Positions 23,879 to 35,824 are shown, numbered from the stretch's first letter. The stretch is DNA of 64,000 nucleotides from Halichoerus grypus (GCF_964656455.1 NC_135713.1:192876187-192940186); one strand, 5' to 3'. A program made the numbers and translations. Notes: generated by a model from the letters alone, not told the origin.

Positions 23879-23991
23879 GAGGCGCCTGGCTGGCTCAGTC
23901 TGTAGAGCATGGGGCTTTTGATCTCGGGGTTGGGAGTTTGAGCTCCACATTGGGTGTGGAGATTACTTAAAAATAAAATCTTAAAAAAAAA
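23879..23991 (+). mobile_element. CanSINE, short form without CT tract
   Basis: tRNA-like body (GGCGCCTGGCTGGCTCAGTC) running directly into AAAAATAAAATCTT and an A-tail. Possible flanking repeat around AAATTGTACTTTG at about 24026. Confidence 0.9.
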
Positions 23992-24204
23992 AGATCCATT
24001 CTCTTAGCAACTTAAAAAAAAAAAGAAATTGTACTTTGATTAAATGTCCCTATTTTCAAGTATGGGTTACTAATTTAGAAGCTTTAAAACTCTGTCATAT
24101 AACTCACAGGCTGTTTGTCTGGTTTAAACTCTATCTGGAAGAATTCAAGCTAGACAGCAGGAAGGTGGGGGCTTTGAGACCTTGGGGGAAGGGCGTATGG
24201 TCCT

Positions 24205-24358
24205 GGTCCTGCCCCTGCTGGCTTGGAATCGGGGTGACAACCAGGAGTCGCTTATAGAAAATCATCCCAGTGGAGTGACAGCACGTTTACTGCAAAGCGC
24301 TGGGGCAGGGAGCTGTTCACCTCTGTGGCTGAGGCCCACTCTTTGTCAGCTTTGGGCT
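24205..24358. repeat. Local duplication A, copy 1
   Basis: Shares GGGTGACAACCAGGAGTC, AAAATCATCCCA and CAAAGCGCTG in the same order with 26495-26646. By eye roughly 80% identical over about 145 bp. Not a repeat I recognise. Confidence 0.75.
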
Positions 24359-24679
24359 ATTCTGGTGCCATCCTGCTGGAAGTAAAGAGCAGGGACTGAG
24401 GAGTCCCCTTAGGGAGGCTCAAAGCACCTAAGCCCGTGACCCTCGGCAAATGATTTTTGACTGACATACACTCTGAATCCTCTCTCTGGTCTATATCATC
24501 GCTGACTCAGGGCAACTCTGTGCCCCTCTTTCTGAAGGCCTCATATGTTGCTCTTTGACGGTTCCATTCATCTGATACTTGTTGGTTGCCATCTTTTAAC
24601 TAGGAGTATTTTATCAAAATTCCCAGCCAAGTTGTCTAAACAAGTTATACCTTAAAGTGTGAAAAGATTAAGCATGTCC

Positions 24680-24815
24680 AATTGAATGCCTGCTGTGTGC
24701 TTGGGAACCACTCAATCCTGGTCCTTGGGAAGCTGAGTCTAGCTAGGGAGGAAACACACACAGTGGTTTTATAAGTCAGTTTTATAGGTGCAATGAAGGT
24801 GTTATGTTATTATGT
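24680..24815 (-). repeat. Probable L2 fragment
   Basis: AATGCCTGCTGTGTGCTTGG followed by a degraded L2-like stretch. Confidence 0.4.
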
Positions 24816-24833
24816 TGAGGCATCTTGACATTC

Positions 24834-25007
24834 TTTTTTTTTTTTAAGATTTATTTATTTATTTTAGAGAGAGTGTGCATGAGTGTGGGGAAGGGGCAGA
24901 GGGAGGGGAAGAGAGAGAATCCTCCAGCAGACTCCTGGCTGAGTGCAGAGCCTGACAGAGGGCTAGATCTCACGACCCTGAGATCATGGCCTGAGCTGAA
25001 ATCAAGA
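24834..25007 (-). mobile_element. CanSINE, 5'-truncated
   Basis: Lacks the last 30-40 bp of the tRNA head. Flanked by ATCTTGACATTCT (24821-24833) and ATCTTGATGTTCT (25008-25020). Confidence 0.9.
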
Positions 25008-25621
25008 ATCTTGATGTTCTCTTTAAAGAGAGGATGCCTAGAACAGGTGTTACCCGAAGCCTTCTCTCCAGCATTGGTTGTCCTCTCCCATGACTCAGGG
25101 ATTTTCACTGAGAATAGGATGGGTATGTGGCCCAGAGATGAGGCTGAGGTTGGGACTGGATCCCCACTAGGAACATCAGGCTAGGCCAAGACAGGTCCCC
25201 AGAGCCATCAGGAAACAGTGGCCCCTCAACGGCTAGTGTAGCCCAGAAGCCCCAGAAGCGTTCACTCTTGAGACTCAGGGAGGGACGGCCTGGATGTGGT
25301 CCAACCATCCCAGGTTTGCTTGTGGGTGCCAAGGGAGTGTCCCGAGCCAGCCCGCCCCCAGGGCTCCGCCGTAGCTCTGGTTTCCTCCCATAAAAGGGAA
25401 TCTGAGTCTCTCTCATTAAAGTCTCTCTCACCTCTGCAGCACATAAGGACACTGCAGCTGTTCATGGACTCAGCCACTATGCCACTGTGTGGGACCTTGA
25501 CCTACCCACTACAGTCTTTAGAAACATATCCCCTTCTTGAAGGGTACAAACCCGTGGGGAAGGAGAACTCAGCCATCACTTCTGGGAAACAACTTCTCCC
25601 ACAGTTTCTCGGACATGGCAG

Positions 25622-25850
25622 TGAGGTTTCATGCACATAATCTAGAACCAAATGCCTTGGTTCAAATCCCAGTCCTACCATGTCCTAGCTGTGTGAACGT
25701 GGGCAGGGTGCTCAACCTCTCTGTGCCTGAGTTTCCTCATTTGTAAAATTGGTGTAGAAATCATAATACCCACCTCATAGGGTTGGGAAGAGAATGAAAT
25801 GAACTAAAAGAGGTTTGCATGCAGCACGTGATTGCTGAGTGTTTGCATTT
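25622..25850 (+). repeat. MIR element, near full length
   Basis: GGTTCAAATCCCAGTCCTAC, GTTTCCTCATTTGTAAAATT, and ACCTCATAGGGTTGGGAAGA in order. Confidence 0.85.
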
Positions 25851-26494
25851 AAAAGACACAATCCTTAAGTACATTCTCTGGATTTCACAAGCCCTCTTTT
25901 TGCATTTCACAACTAAGCCCCATCTCCCTTGTAATCCAGCCAGAGTTCTGCTTCACAAGTGTGAGACAGGCCCATGTCCATCTGCAGAAAGAGGAGAGAG
26001 AGCAACCCCTAGCCCACTGTAGTGACACGGGACGTAGCCTCCTCCTCTCTGCCCCATCAGGTGCTCAAAGTCTGGAATCTCCAAAGCCCATTCAAATGTG
26101 AGTGTAGGGTTTAAGTCACCTGTAACTCCGAAGGCTCCTTTGTTCAGTTCATCCTCACTTAGCAGGGTCATGGGGAGCGGAGGAGGGCATATCAACTCCC
26201 AAATACCGGAGAGTGGTGGGCTGCCTTCCCAGCCTCCTCCACTCTGCCTGTTCATCCATCGCTTCCCATTCGAAGGCAAAAAGAAAAAAGAAAAAAGAAA
26301 AACCAGTGCCCAGAGCAGGGGGAGAAAGGCCCCAAACTCCATGATTTCACAGACCTGGCTCTTCTCCTAGGGTCACTGTGATGTCATGCCTGCCCTCCCT
26401 GGCCCTGCAGCCCCTGGGGCCGTCCCACTCTTAAGCAGGTGTGTGCCCACCACCTCCCTGCAGCCCCCATCCAGCCCATCTCTGCCAATAGGGT

Positions 26495-26646
26495 CTGCTC
26501 CTGCCCGTTTGGAATCAGGGTGACAACCAGGAGTCACTTATGGAAAATCATCCCAATGAAGTGACAGGACGTCCCCTACAAAGCGCTGAGGTGGGAAACT
26601 GCCTTCATCTCTGTGGCCGAGGTCAGCTCTCTGACAACCGGCTCTG
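26495..26646. repeat. Local duplication A, copy 2
   Basis: Second copy of 24205-24358, same strand, 2.29 kb downstream. Confidence 0.75.
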
Positions 26647-27298
26647 CACAGAGAAGCAGCTTCAAGAGGCCTCCCTGTTTCCTTAGGTAATGTTGCTGCC
26701 CTTCCCTGGGCAACGCTGGGGGCTGGCACTCAATACCACACCTGACTTCCCCCGCCTCCTGCATCTTGCATCTTCCTAACTGCTTAGAATTTGGAGCTGA
26801 ATCAGATCAAGACTTGCCTGTAAAGCAGGGAGGTCTGCAGATACCAGCACAAGCCGTGGGCAGGTTGTCCTAAGAAAACTTGCCATATTGTATGTGGGTG
26901 AATTTAGTTTTGACTCCTACACGCCCAGTTAGTGCCTTTCATCCCATGATCCCTTGCTTTTCCTTCTCTTTCCTTGTCGCTTGTGTTGGACATGAGATAG
27001 GAAGGCAGAAATACATGTTTGTGGATTTGTTTACTGGTGCAGTGACCATTTCTCGAGTGCCTGCAGGGGGCCAGAATGAGAAGCCCTGAGAGGCAGGGTT
27101 TCTCCACCCCTTCGTTTCCACTGTCAGAGGTGATTTGGGACTGGTCCTCCCCACTAGGGCCACACCTCCCTCTGTCTGTGCCCCCGTTCAGTGATGTTAG
27201 GTCTGCTCCCATACAATGCCAGTGGCAGGAAATGTTTGGGAAAATTTCCAGGAAGCAGTTTGGCAGGCTGTATAGAGAAGCTTAAAAATATTGCTCTC

Positions 27299-27398
27299 CA
27301 GGGGCATCTGGCTGGCTCGGTCGGTGGAACATGGGCCGCTTAATCTCAGGGTCGTGAGTTCAAGCCCCATGTTGGGCATGGAGCCTATTCAAATATAT
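27299..27398 (+). mobile_element. CanSINE, short old form
   Basis: GGGGCATCTGGCTGGCTCGG to TGGAGCCTATTCAAA, with the tail replaced by an AT microsatellite. Confidence 0.85.
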
Positions 27399-27419
27399 AT
27401 ATCTCAAAGATATATATAT
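27393..27419. repeat. Perfect AT hairpin
   Basis: 12-bp arms (ATATATATATCT and its complement) around a CAA loop, at the junction of a SINE and duplication B. Confidence 0.85.
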
Positions 27420-27420
27420 C

Positions 27421-27550
27421 TCCCCCCCCCGTCAATCCTTTAATTTCCAAGATTAGACTCTTTGTCTATTCATGATATCTGCCTCCGTCCCTGGTAAAAG
27501 GTGAACACTGTTCAGAAGCTCTTCTGATGTGGGCTCACTCCAAATTCACT
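27421..27550. repeat. Local duplication B, copy 1
   Basis: A C-run then TCAATCCTTTA ... GGGCTCACTCCAAATTCACT. Nearly identical to 29055-29169 apart from an extra stretch of about 18 bp. Bordered by AT repeats on both sides. Confidence 0.85.
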
Positions 27551-27559
27551 ATATATATA

Positions 27560-28130
27560 TAGCTATCCTTTGACCCAGAGTTTCACTTTTGGAATCTGTC
27601 CTAAGGAAATAATTAGAAACACGAACAGGATGTATTTAGTAAGAAGTTCACCCAAGTGTTGTTAATAAGAAATCTCAGAAGCAGGCTATGTGTCTGGCCT
27701 CAGGGAAATGGTTACGTGGAATGGCAGGTAGTCATTAGAAATTGTCTATGGGAATTTAAATGACTTGAGAAAACCCTTCGGATATAATAGAAGAGCATGG
27801 TACAAATTGTATGTCTAGTATAATCTTGACTATGTTTAAAAATGTATATGAAGATCCAAAAAGGACATGCATGTATGGACTGGCTGGCTCAGTCCAGTAG
27901 AGCATGCAACTTCTGACCCCAGGGTCATGAGTTCAAGCCCCACATCGAGTGCGGAGCCGACTTAAAATTAAAAATTAAAAAAAAAAAAAGGACATGTATG
28001 AAAATATTAATAGTGATGTCTCCAGTGGTAGGATTATAGGTAAGTACTTCTTCTGAGCGCTCTTAGGAAGGCTGGAAATATAACCAAAGGGATTTGTCGA
28101 TTTAATTTGTTTTCTGTTGTGGAAAAAATG
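27560..28130 (+). mobile_element. Old L1/HAL1-type 3' fragment, split by a SINE
   Basis: CTATCCTTTGACCCAGAGTTTC (shown in part), CTAAGGAAATAATTAGAAAC and AAGCAGGCTATGTGTCTGGC follow the order of old L1 3' sequence. It resumes after the SINE at 27874-27981. Confidence 0.6.
27874..27981 (+). mobile_element. CanSINE, short old form
   Basis: GGACTGGCTGGCTCAGTCCA to an A-rich tail. Flanking repeat AAAAAGGACATGCATG / AAAAAGGACATGTATG. Confidence 0.85.
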
Positions 28131-28293
28131 TCCCTTAAATGTTGCAGGGGAGTGGGTGGTGGTATTGGGATTTGGTAGTCTTAGGAGGAAGGAAGCAAAT
28201 GTCCATCCCCGGGGTGGGGAGGGTCAAGTTGCTGTGCTAGGCTGACCCGAATGGCAAGTGCTCATTCAGCACCGTTCTGTTCCGGCTGGAGCG

Positions 28294-28362
28294 CACTCTG
28301 TGCACCTCTCCCTGCAGCTTTCCTGGGCAGCTCTGTGACCTCTCCCTGCAGCTTTCCTGGGC
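28294..28362. repeat. 34-bp tandem duplication
   Basis: Two adjacent copies of CTCTGTG(C)ACCTCTCCC followed by TGCAGCTTTCCTGGGCA. They differ by two changes. Confidence 0.85.
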
Positions 28363-28743
28363 ATCGCAGCTAAGGCCAAGCCCTGCTCTACTCCATGCCC
28401 AGAATTCCATCCCTCCACCTCTCCCACCATTCAGCAGGCTTCCCTAGCTTTTACTTTTCCCCTTCCCCTATTTCTGTCCTCTCCTCCTCTCCTGACTCCT
28501 TCCTCAATGTCACCATTTAGGAGGTTTAAATGATTCCTCTCTTTAAAACAAGACAAACGCCCCCTTCGGTCAACCATCCTAGCTCACTCCTCATCCCCAG
28601 CCAGATTGTTTCCTAAAGCATCCTTGACAATCTTGCCACCTCCTTGTTCTCCCAGCGTGCCCGCCCTCCTCAGCTGAAACCAGGCTGTACTCTGCATTCT
28701 TAGAGAAGTCTCTGCGCCTGACCACCAAGGGAACGCCCACGGC

Positions 28744-28764
28744 GGGGCGGGGGGGGGGGAGGGG
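28744..28764 (+). other. G-quadruplex-prone run
   Basis: G4, C, G11, A, G4: enough G-tracts with one-base loops for a G-quadruplex on the + strand, so also in the nascent tau pre-mRNA. Confidence 0.7.
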
Positions 28765-28889
28765 AGTGCAGTGCATACGCCCCACAAGGCTTTGGCTCTG
28801 TCCCTGTAGAATATTTTATGTCATTGTTGAACACTAAAGGAGAAGTAAGATGGTCTCAGGTATTCAGAGGACAGACATGATTTTGCTTC

Positions 28890-29054
28890 ATCTCAGGACA
28901 GCCTTTAGAGGTGGGGTTATATCCCCATGTTACAAACAAGTAAACTGAGGCTCAGAACGGTTAAGTCACTTGCCCAAAATCACACAGCCAATAAATTGCA
29001 GAATCAGAATTTTAACCCAGATCTTTCATCTTCAAAGTCTGTGTTCTTTCCACT
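28890..29054 (-). repeat. MIR element
   Basis: AAGTAAACTGAGGCTCAGAA, CTTGCCCAAAATCACACAGC, and GTCTGTGTTCTTTCCACTA at the end. Confidence 0.85.
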
Positions 29055-29169
29055 ACCCCCCCCCCCATCAATCCTTTACTTTGTCTATTCATGATATATG
29101 CCTCCTGTCCCTGGTAAAAGGTGAACACTGTTCAAAGCTCTTCCGATGTGGGCTCACTCCAAATTCACT
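29055..29169. repeat. Local duplication B, copy 2
   Basis: Begins with a 13-C run directly after a MIR. About 95% identical by eye to 27421-27550 outside one indel. Confidence 0.85.
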
Positions 29170-30021
29170 TGATTTTGCTTTGTCACGCCTGCCCGGTTCC
29201 CCTGCCGGAAGACCGGGAACTAGGTCATGGCTCAGCAGGGACCACACACTCTGGCTGCTGTGAGGGCCAGCCTCTGGTTTCAGGCCTGGGCAAGGGCCAG
29301 ACCCCAGTGGAGCACCACCCTCTGCGGGCCCTGCTCAGGTTTCTCAAACCTGGCCCTGACAAGTTATCATGAGCCTTCACATCACTGAATTTTACATTCT
29401 AGAACTCACTGTCACCATAGCTGATGTGTGAGGTGGTGTTTAAAGAAAGGAGCATTGAGCATTAGCAGAGAAATTGGTGGTCTGGGGAGAAACTACTCTG
29501 CATTCTCTTGCAGACCTGTGATGCATGCACCTGGTGGATTGTTGAAGGGGTTTGCTCGCTCATCACAAGCAACTTTACAGAACAGGGGTATAAGCCACCA
29601 GGTACCTGTCACTTCACTGTCCCCCCCTTTCTGTGACAGAATTATCTTCAGAAATGATCATGAGATGATCATAATGATAGCCAGAAAAGAAACAGAAATA
29701 ATAAAATGTTTCTCTTATTGAATGCTACACATATAATTATGCCACAATGTAAAAAAAAAAGTAATTATTACAGTACAAAACAGGAAAAAAGCTCAACTTC
29801 TTATTCGTTTTTATATCCACTGAATTTTGATCATTGGTTGCAGCCCGATATAATGATAATTTATGTAAATCACTGTTACCTTACTAATAAGTGAACTTTA
29901 ATAAAAGTGAGACATCTGCAGAAGTTGCCTGTAATTTAGCAATCACTAAATCATACCATGCTTGTACCACTTTATTGCTTAATTTTTTTGTTTTAAACAC
30001 CGTACCTCAACAATTTATTTT

Positions 30022-30209
30022 ATTTTTAAAGATTTTGTTTATTTATTTGACAGAGAGAGAGCATGAGTAGGGGAGCGGCAGGCAGAGGGAGAGGGAGAAG
30101 CAGGCTCCTCACTGAGCGGGAGCCCGACACGGGGCTCGATTCCACGACCCCGGGATCATGACCTGAGCCGAAGGCAGATGCTTAACTGACTGAGCCACCC
30201 AGTCGCCCC
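30022..30209 (-). mobile_element. CanSINE
   Basis: Antisense copy, TTAAAGATTTTGTTTATTTA to GAGCCACCCAGTCGCCCC. Confidence 0.95.
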
Positions 30210-30233
30210 AAGGTTTCCTGATTTCTGATAGTG

Positions 30234-30363
30234 ACCTGATCTCAAGCCCACTTCCCACTGAGTGCGGAGCCCGACGTGGGGCTCAATCTCACAACCTGGA
30301 GATCATGACCTGAGCCGAAACCAAGAGTTGGTCGCTCAATGTACCACACCACCCAGGTGCCCC
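30234..30363 (-). mobile_element. CanSINE, 3'-truncated
   Basis: tRNA head and middle only (CCCACTGAGTGCGGAGCCCG to CACCCAGGTGCCCC), in tandem with the preceding copy 25 bp away. Confidence 0.9.
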
Positions 30364-32184
30364 TTAAAATATTTTCTGATGGAACTTTTGCTCTGTTATA
30401 TTTACTGCCTTAAAAAAAAAAACAGTAGTAGATAAACAAGAGCATGTTAGGTTTGAGAAGGTTGAAGCGAGCAATTGGTTTGAACTAAATTCTCGCAGGT
30501 TTTTCTTAGGAATGATCTCTCCAGCCATTTGCCATCAGTTGACTCTGAATTCAAAGAAAGAGCCTTCCATTTGTTGTTTATACTTTGCTTTATTGATTTG
30601 TTTCTTTAAATTATGATCATTAGTGGTCACTGGGACATTTAAAAGGGATGTGTTGGATCTAAATGATGCATGAGTTCTTCTTTTCAGAGAGTAGTTTATA
30701 CTGTGGGTTTTAATTTAACTTAAAAAAAAAAACAAAACACTTTTCTTGGACAGTTGCCCAAATGATCCCATCAGCCATTCAGCTGAGACTCTGCCTCCTG
30801 CTGGTGCCTCAGTCCCTAGACTTTTGCTTGCTGACAGCCACTGGTCTGGAGACTGGTCGGCACGTGGGCGGGCATGGACTCGAACGCATGACCGGGCTGA
30901 TGTAAAGTCATCAGTTCTCCGGAAAATGGAAGCCTGCTTTCTGAGACTGTGTGCAGCCAAAGGAGTTCTCTGCTCCGGGAGGCTAATTTCTTGTCTTCCT
31001 TTGCTATTGACCAGCTGTGTCTTTGGGCAACTTGCTTAGCTTCTCAGTTGCCTCATCTGCAGAGGATCATAACCTTCTTACCAGACAGAAGGTGGACCCT
31101 GAGCCCAAGATTTTTTCATGTTTTTCTCCTCTTAGAAGGACCTCTGATCCTACAAGCTATTTAACAACCCTGGGTTAATAATTGGGAAAAGCAAAGGGAA
31201 CACTTCTGTTTAGATAAGTATGCGTGTTTTTGTCCTCTGGCTGGAAGCGTGACTGGAAGGAACTGCCAAGTTACAGACCTCTCTGGGCAAGGTTGCCGTG
31301 TCCAGGAGCCCAACACCGGCATTTGACGATCGCCTGTGGTGGGGTGTGCTGAGAACTGTCCCTCCACAGAGGCCTTTCCATTGCCTCAGGAAACTCTGGG
31401 CATCCCCTCCTGGGTGCTTGTAAGGCTGCCTCTTCCTCAGCCCCCACCCCATCTGTTCCCCTCTCCTTCCCTTCCCCTGCCCTCCTTCCTCTTGCAAGGC
31501 TTTAGCTGCTGCTACCTTTTCGGATGAGCAAGTCCTGGCCAGGGCCTCTTCGCGGCTGCATTATGGAACCTGTCACTGCTTCTGGTCCAAGGATCACCCT
31601 GCCGAGGCGGCCAGAGGTGGGCACACAGCCAGGGCCAGTTTACTTACCCCCTCGGAACTCACAGGCGGTGCAGGAATTTGGACTCTGCAAGAATTAGCGG
31701 CTCCACCACCAGCCCCGGAGCCAAACCTGCAGGACGCAGGCTCTTCATTCTTTGTTCATTTCCAGCAAACAGGACTGTCGAAGAGCTTGTGGGCTGCTCT
31801 GGCTCCTCGGGGGACTGTTCTCCCGACCTTGGCTCAGGGCCTTTTTAGCTGGCGCCTGGCCTTAACTCTCTCTGATCTGGGCTTCTCTAAAATGTCTTGT
31901 CTCTCAACCATCACCCTCTTGACCAGTGATGCCCCTTTGCCTGAAGATGACCCCTTTGCCTGATAATGACCCTGTCACCACCCTCTCCGGCCTAGAGGAA
32001 GGACTTTGTTGCTCCAAGCCTGCCCTCACTTCGAGTCTTAGCCCCAGGTCAGCTAGAGCTTTATCCAGCCTTCTCTACCCACATCTCCTTTCTGCTGCTG
32101 CCATCTTTGTCTCTTGCACCTGTTCCCGTACTTAGCTCACAGAATCACAGACTCGTGGGGCACAAGCCAATCTGCCTTCTCTCT

Positions 32185-32310
32185 TCTGACCTGGGTCTTA
32201 GACTGTATTTATCTCTTTGACTTCCGTCCCAGATCTGAGAGAGCAGGGAGCCCGTCTTCCATCCCTTTTGTCCAGCCTGGAGCCCGTGCACGTGGTAGGC
32301 GGCATTCTGA
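32185..32310 (+). repeat. Possible L2/MIR fragment
   Basis: TTAGACTGTATTTATCTCTT then AGCAGGGAGCCCGTCTTCCA resembles the L2 3' region. Weak. Confidence 0.35.
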
Positions 32311-32638
32311 GAATGGAGTTGACCGTGGGGCCACTTTGCTCCGAAACTATCCCTGTGTCATCCAGTATTTGTGTATGTTTCTCCCTGGCCAGGCTGAAAA
32401 CCCTGACGGGCAGGAACCACATCTGCTCTTTTCTGGGTCTCTGGTGGGGGTGGTACATGCCTGCCTCATAATCTGCTCACCACCCTCATCCCTGAGGTTA
32501 CCCCAGCTGCTCAGCCAGGGCTGGGCCAGTGGGGTTGCTCTGTCCTGTTTATATCATCCTCTCCCTGCCTGGCCTACTCTGCTGCCCGTAGGTATCCTGG
32601 GGTCACCTTCAGTAATGGAACATATACATGCCCATGCA

Positions 32639-32668
32639 TGTACACACACACACACATACACACACACA
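32639..32668. repeat. (CA)n microsatellite
   Basis: Short CA run with one TA interruption. Confidence 0.9.
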
Positions 32669-33239
32669 GCCCCTAAGTACAGCATCAGGCATCTGTACAC
32701 AGTACAGAGCTGACAGGCCTGAATCAGCCCCCAAGCCTCCCTCCATGGTGTGGTGATTGGTGAGCCTCTCACTTAGGAGCCCGCTTCTCTCTCTGTCTGT
32801 TAATAATAAATGCTTCCTACAACCTCAACGTGGCTGCTTTGATTTAAAAGTGATCTTAACTGAAGAGACTAATGGGTGGTCCTGAATTTGTGCCTTTCAA
32901 GCACAAAGCATTGCTTCTTAATTAACGGGATCCTATCCTTTGATTGGGAAAGGCCCTCCCCCCATCCCATCATTAGCTACCCACATCTGGACAGCTCCCA
33001 AAGCAGACTCCTGCTTTGAGGTAAGCCCAGGTGTGTTCCCTGAACACCCAGGAGGCTTTGAGAGCCACATGTGCCATCTGAGCACACAGAGCATGTGGGC
33101 CTGGGGTTGTGAAGCAGCGTGAGAAGTGCAGAGGGGTGACTCCCACTCCATTTCTTCCCACCCGGGAGAGGAGGGCTCTTCCATCCACTTCGCCATTCAA
33201 AGTGGAAAAGGAGCCTCCCTCTCCCACAAGTGCCCGCTC

Positions 33240-33745
33240 CTATTTGCTTCTGTAACTAACTACTACAAACTTAGTGCCTTAAGTCAACACCAATGTTTAT
33301 CTGAAAGTTCTGGAGCTCAGAAGTCTGACACAGGTCTCACTGGGTTAACATCAAGGTGTCGACAGGGCGGCACTCCTTTCTGGAGGGTCTGGGGGAGAAT
33401 CTGCTTTCCTGCCTTTTTCCAGCTCCTGGAGCTGTCTGCATCCCTTGGCTCATGGCCCCACTGATCTTCAAAACCAGTGTTGACCAGCTGAGTCTTTCTC
33501 AGGTCACATCACTCTGATACCAACTCTCCTACCTCCATCTTCCATGTCAAAGGACCCTTGTGATTATGTTGGGCCCACCCGGATAATCTAGGATCAGCAC
33601 TCTATTTTAAACTCAGCTGGTCAACAACCTTAATTCCATCTGCAATCTTACTTCCCTTTTGCCATGTGAAGTAACAGATTCGTAGGTTCTGGGGATTAGG
33701 ATATTGAACATCTCTGAGAGGCCATTATTCTGTCTCTCACATTAA
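33240..33745 (-). mobile_element. MLT1-type LTR (ERVL-MaLR)
   Basis: Reverse-orientation LTR: AGTTCTGGAGCTCAGAAGTC, ATCAAGGTGTCGACAGGGCG, GGGCCCACCCGGATAATCTA, and GGTTCTGGGGATTAGGATAT. Old and without internal genes. Confidence 0.75.
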
Positions 33746-34744
33746 CTAAATGCAAATGCATAGTTTTACTTAAGAGAAGATTTAATAATTAAACTTTTCA
33801 AACCCGAACTAGAAGGAGTGCGATAAGTATCTAAATTAGGATACAAAGAATCTGAATCATATTTGATAATACCTTTGGTCACATTGCACTTTTTTTTTTT
33901 TTTAACCAGGTTTTCCTAAATAAGATGAGTTCCTTTTGCATCCTGTTAGGGCATCTTATCTCATTTTGTATTTTTTCACCTAAAATAAGCCTTTAATCAC
34001 TGGCTTGGGGTGTTTAGACACTCTTGGTCCCTTGGATATTCCTTATAAGTCAACATTTCACTGCTCCCTGGAAAATGCTGTCCAAACAATAAGCCACAAG
34101 AACGAAAAAGGAAGTACAGAGTGCTGTAATTGTAAATGGTCTTCTTCGTGGTTTGTAATTACTCTGCTCTTTCTCTTGAACTGAGGAATTGAAGGGTGAC
34201 AGGTTCTTAACAGATAATCATGTGATGTGACTTCATCCTGAGCCCCCGGGGACCCAGTGACAGAGCACGCACATCTATTCCCAAAATGTCCCTGGGGCCG
34301 CATGCGAGAAGAGCCTTGGATTTCATGCATGGCCTGCAGTAGGGACAGTTTTTCTTGACATGTTCTCTCTGAGCATGTTTCAGATTCTCGTGTCCTTATT
34401 TTTCTTCAGTAAAAAGTGATCTGTCCTCTCAGTGAACTCACTTTCTCATGTTTTTCTCCATCGTTGGTGTAGTCTGAAGGAATCAGATGATTTCTCTCCT
34501 CCCTGATAGGAAGCACAGATTGAGTATTGTGATGGGGACTCAGAGAGAACAGTGAGTTGTAAAATCTATGAAATGGGCAAAGACAGCCTGTATACTACAA
34601 GTTTCTGTATTTATGGCAAAGACGTTGTGGTATTTTCTAAGTAAACGGAACTGCATTTGACCTGCAGTATCAAATGCATGGATTTGATGTTATGGAAAAC
34701 AATGAATTTTCTGCCTTACTTGGGGTATCTTCAGTGAAATGTCC

Positions 34745-34870
34745 TCCTGACTTAGGTTTGTATCCTAGCTTCAGCGCTGACCAGCTGTGTGACTTTGGGC
34801 AAGTTACTTCACCTCTCTGTGCCATAGAGGGGCTCTTTCTTTAAGGCCCATTCCAAGCTTGAGAACCCAG
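34745..34870 (+). repeat. MIR fragment
   Basis: CCAGCTGTGTGACTTTGGGC then AAGTTACTTCACCTCTCTGT. Confidence 0.8.
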
Positions 34871-35299
34871 GATTATATGGATCCATCCTGGCCAAGCAGG
34901 GGCTCCCAGAAAAATACCTGGAGAAAAGTCTGTTTTGGGGGGAGGGGAAGAAGGAACAAAAACAGGAGAGACCTTGATGACAAAGATGACAAACTCAAGG
35001 TCATTCCTGGTTAGCCCAACACCCAGCCGACAGAGCAGTTATATATCTCATTTATTTTGTTCACTTGAGGTTTACGAAGGGGTGGGAGAGTTTGAGCTCC
35101 TTCTCTGATCACAGGGGAACATTCTCTCCAGTGAGGTGTCAGAGGTACATCTGTTACCCAGGGAGCTGGGGTGGCCCACATGAGAGAACAGGCTGGCTGT
35201 CAGATTTGAAACAGACCATGAGCTGTGAGCTTGGGAAGTGTTAGCAATTAATGTTGACCCATCTCCCCCTACATCCCACCAAAACCCATCTCCCTGCCC

Positions 35300-35690
35300 C
35301 ACACACTCATTTGTTCACCAATTTACTGGGGGCCTTCCTCGTGCCAGGGTTGGGCCAGCTGCTGAAGCCACAATGGTGAAGAAGGTGGCATGGCCCTCCC
35401 ATCCTCAGGGCATTAACAATCCAGCACAAGCACCAGGTAACCAGAGAACCACAGCACCGTGCAACAAGTGTTCATCAGGGCACACATAAGGGCTTTGGCA
35501 GAGCCAGGAAGGGCTGCTTAAAAGTGCTTCTAGGAGTGCTTTGATAAAGCCTGGAGCTTGAGTAGAAGTTAGCCAGACAGAGGGGCGGGGAAGTGGAGGA
35601 GAGGGCTTTCCTGGCAGGGAGACCAGCACGTGCCAAGGCCCGGATGTGAGAGAGAGTTTAGTAGTTCGGGCAGCACCCATCATTTGACCA
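35300..35690 (-). repeat. L2 fragment
   Basis: TTTGTTCACCAATTTACTGG, then AGGGCTTTCCTGGCAGGGAG and GCACGTGCCAAGGCCCGGAT in the order of an inverted L2. Confidence 0.6.
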
Positions 35691-35704
35691 GGTGCGGTGA
35701 GTGG

Positions 35705-35800
35705 CTCTCAGTTCACACGCTTTCATTCATCCATTTGTGAAGGTATATTGAGCACCTACCTACCCCATACCAAGCAACACACTAAGAACTGAATTGTTTC
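35705..35800 (-). repeat. L2 3' end
   Basis: TTTCATTCATCCATTTGTGA then TATTGAGCACCTACCTACCC. Confidence 0.55.
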
Positions 35801-35824
35801 CAGTGGTTTAAAAAAACAAATGCA

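Noticed and set aside
32114..32713. 199-codon plus-strand open frame in intron 0
   Set aside because: Runs into a CA microsatellite, crosses L2-like sequence, and has no protein resemblance.
16793..33745. Retroviral genes associated with the two MLT1 LTRs
   Set aside because: Only solo LTRs are present; no internal coding remnants lie next to either.
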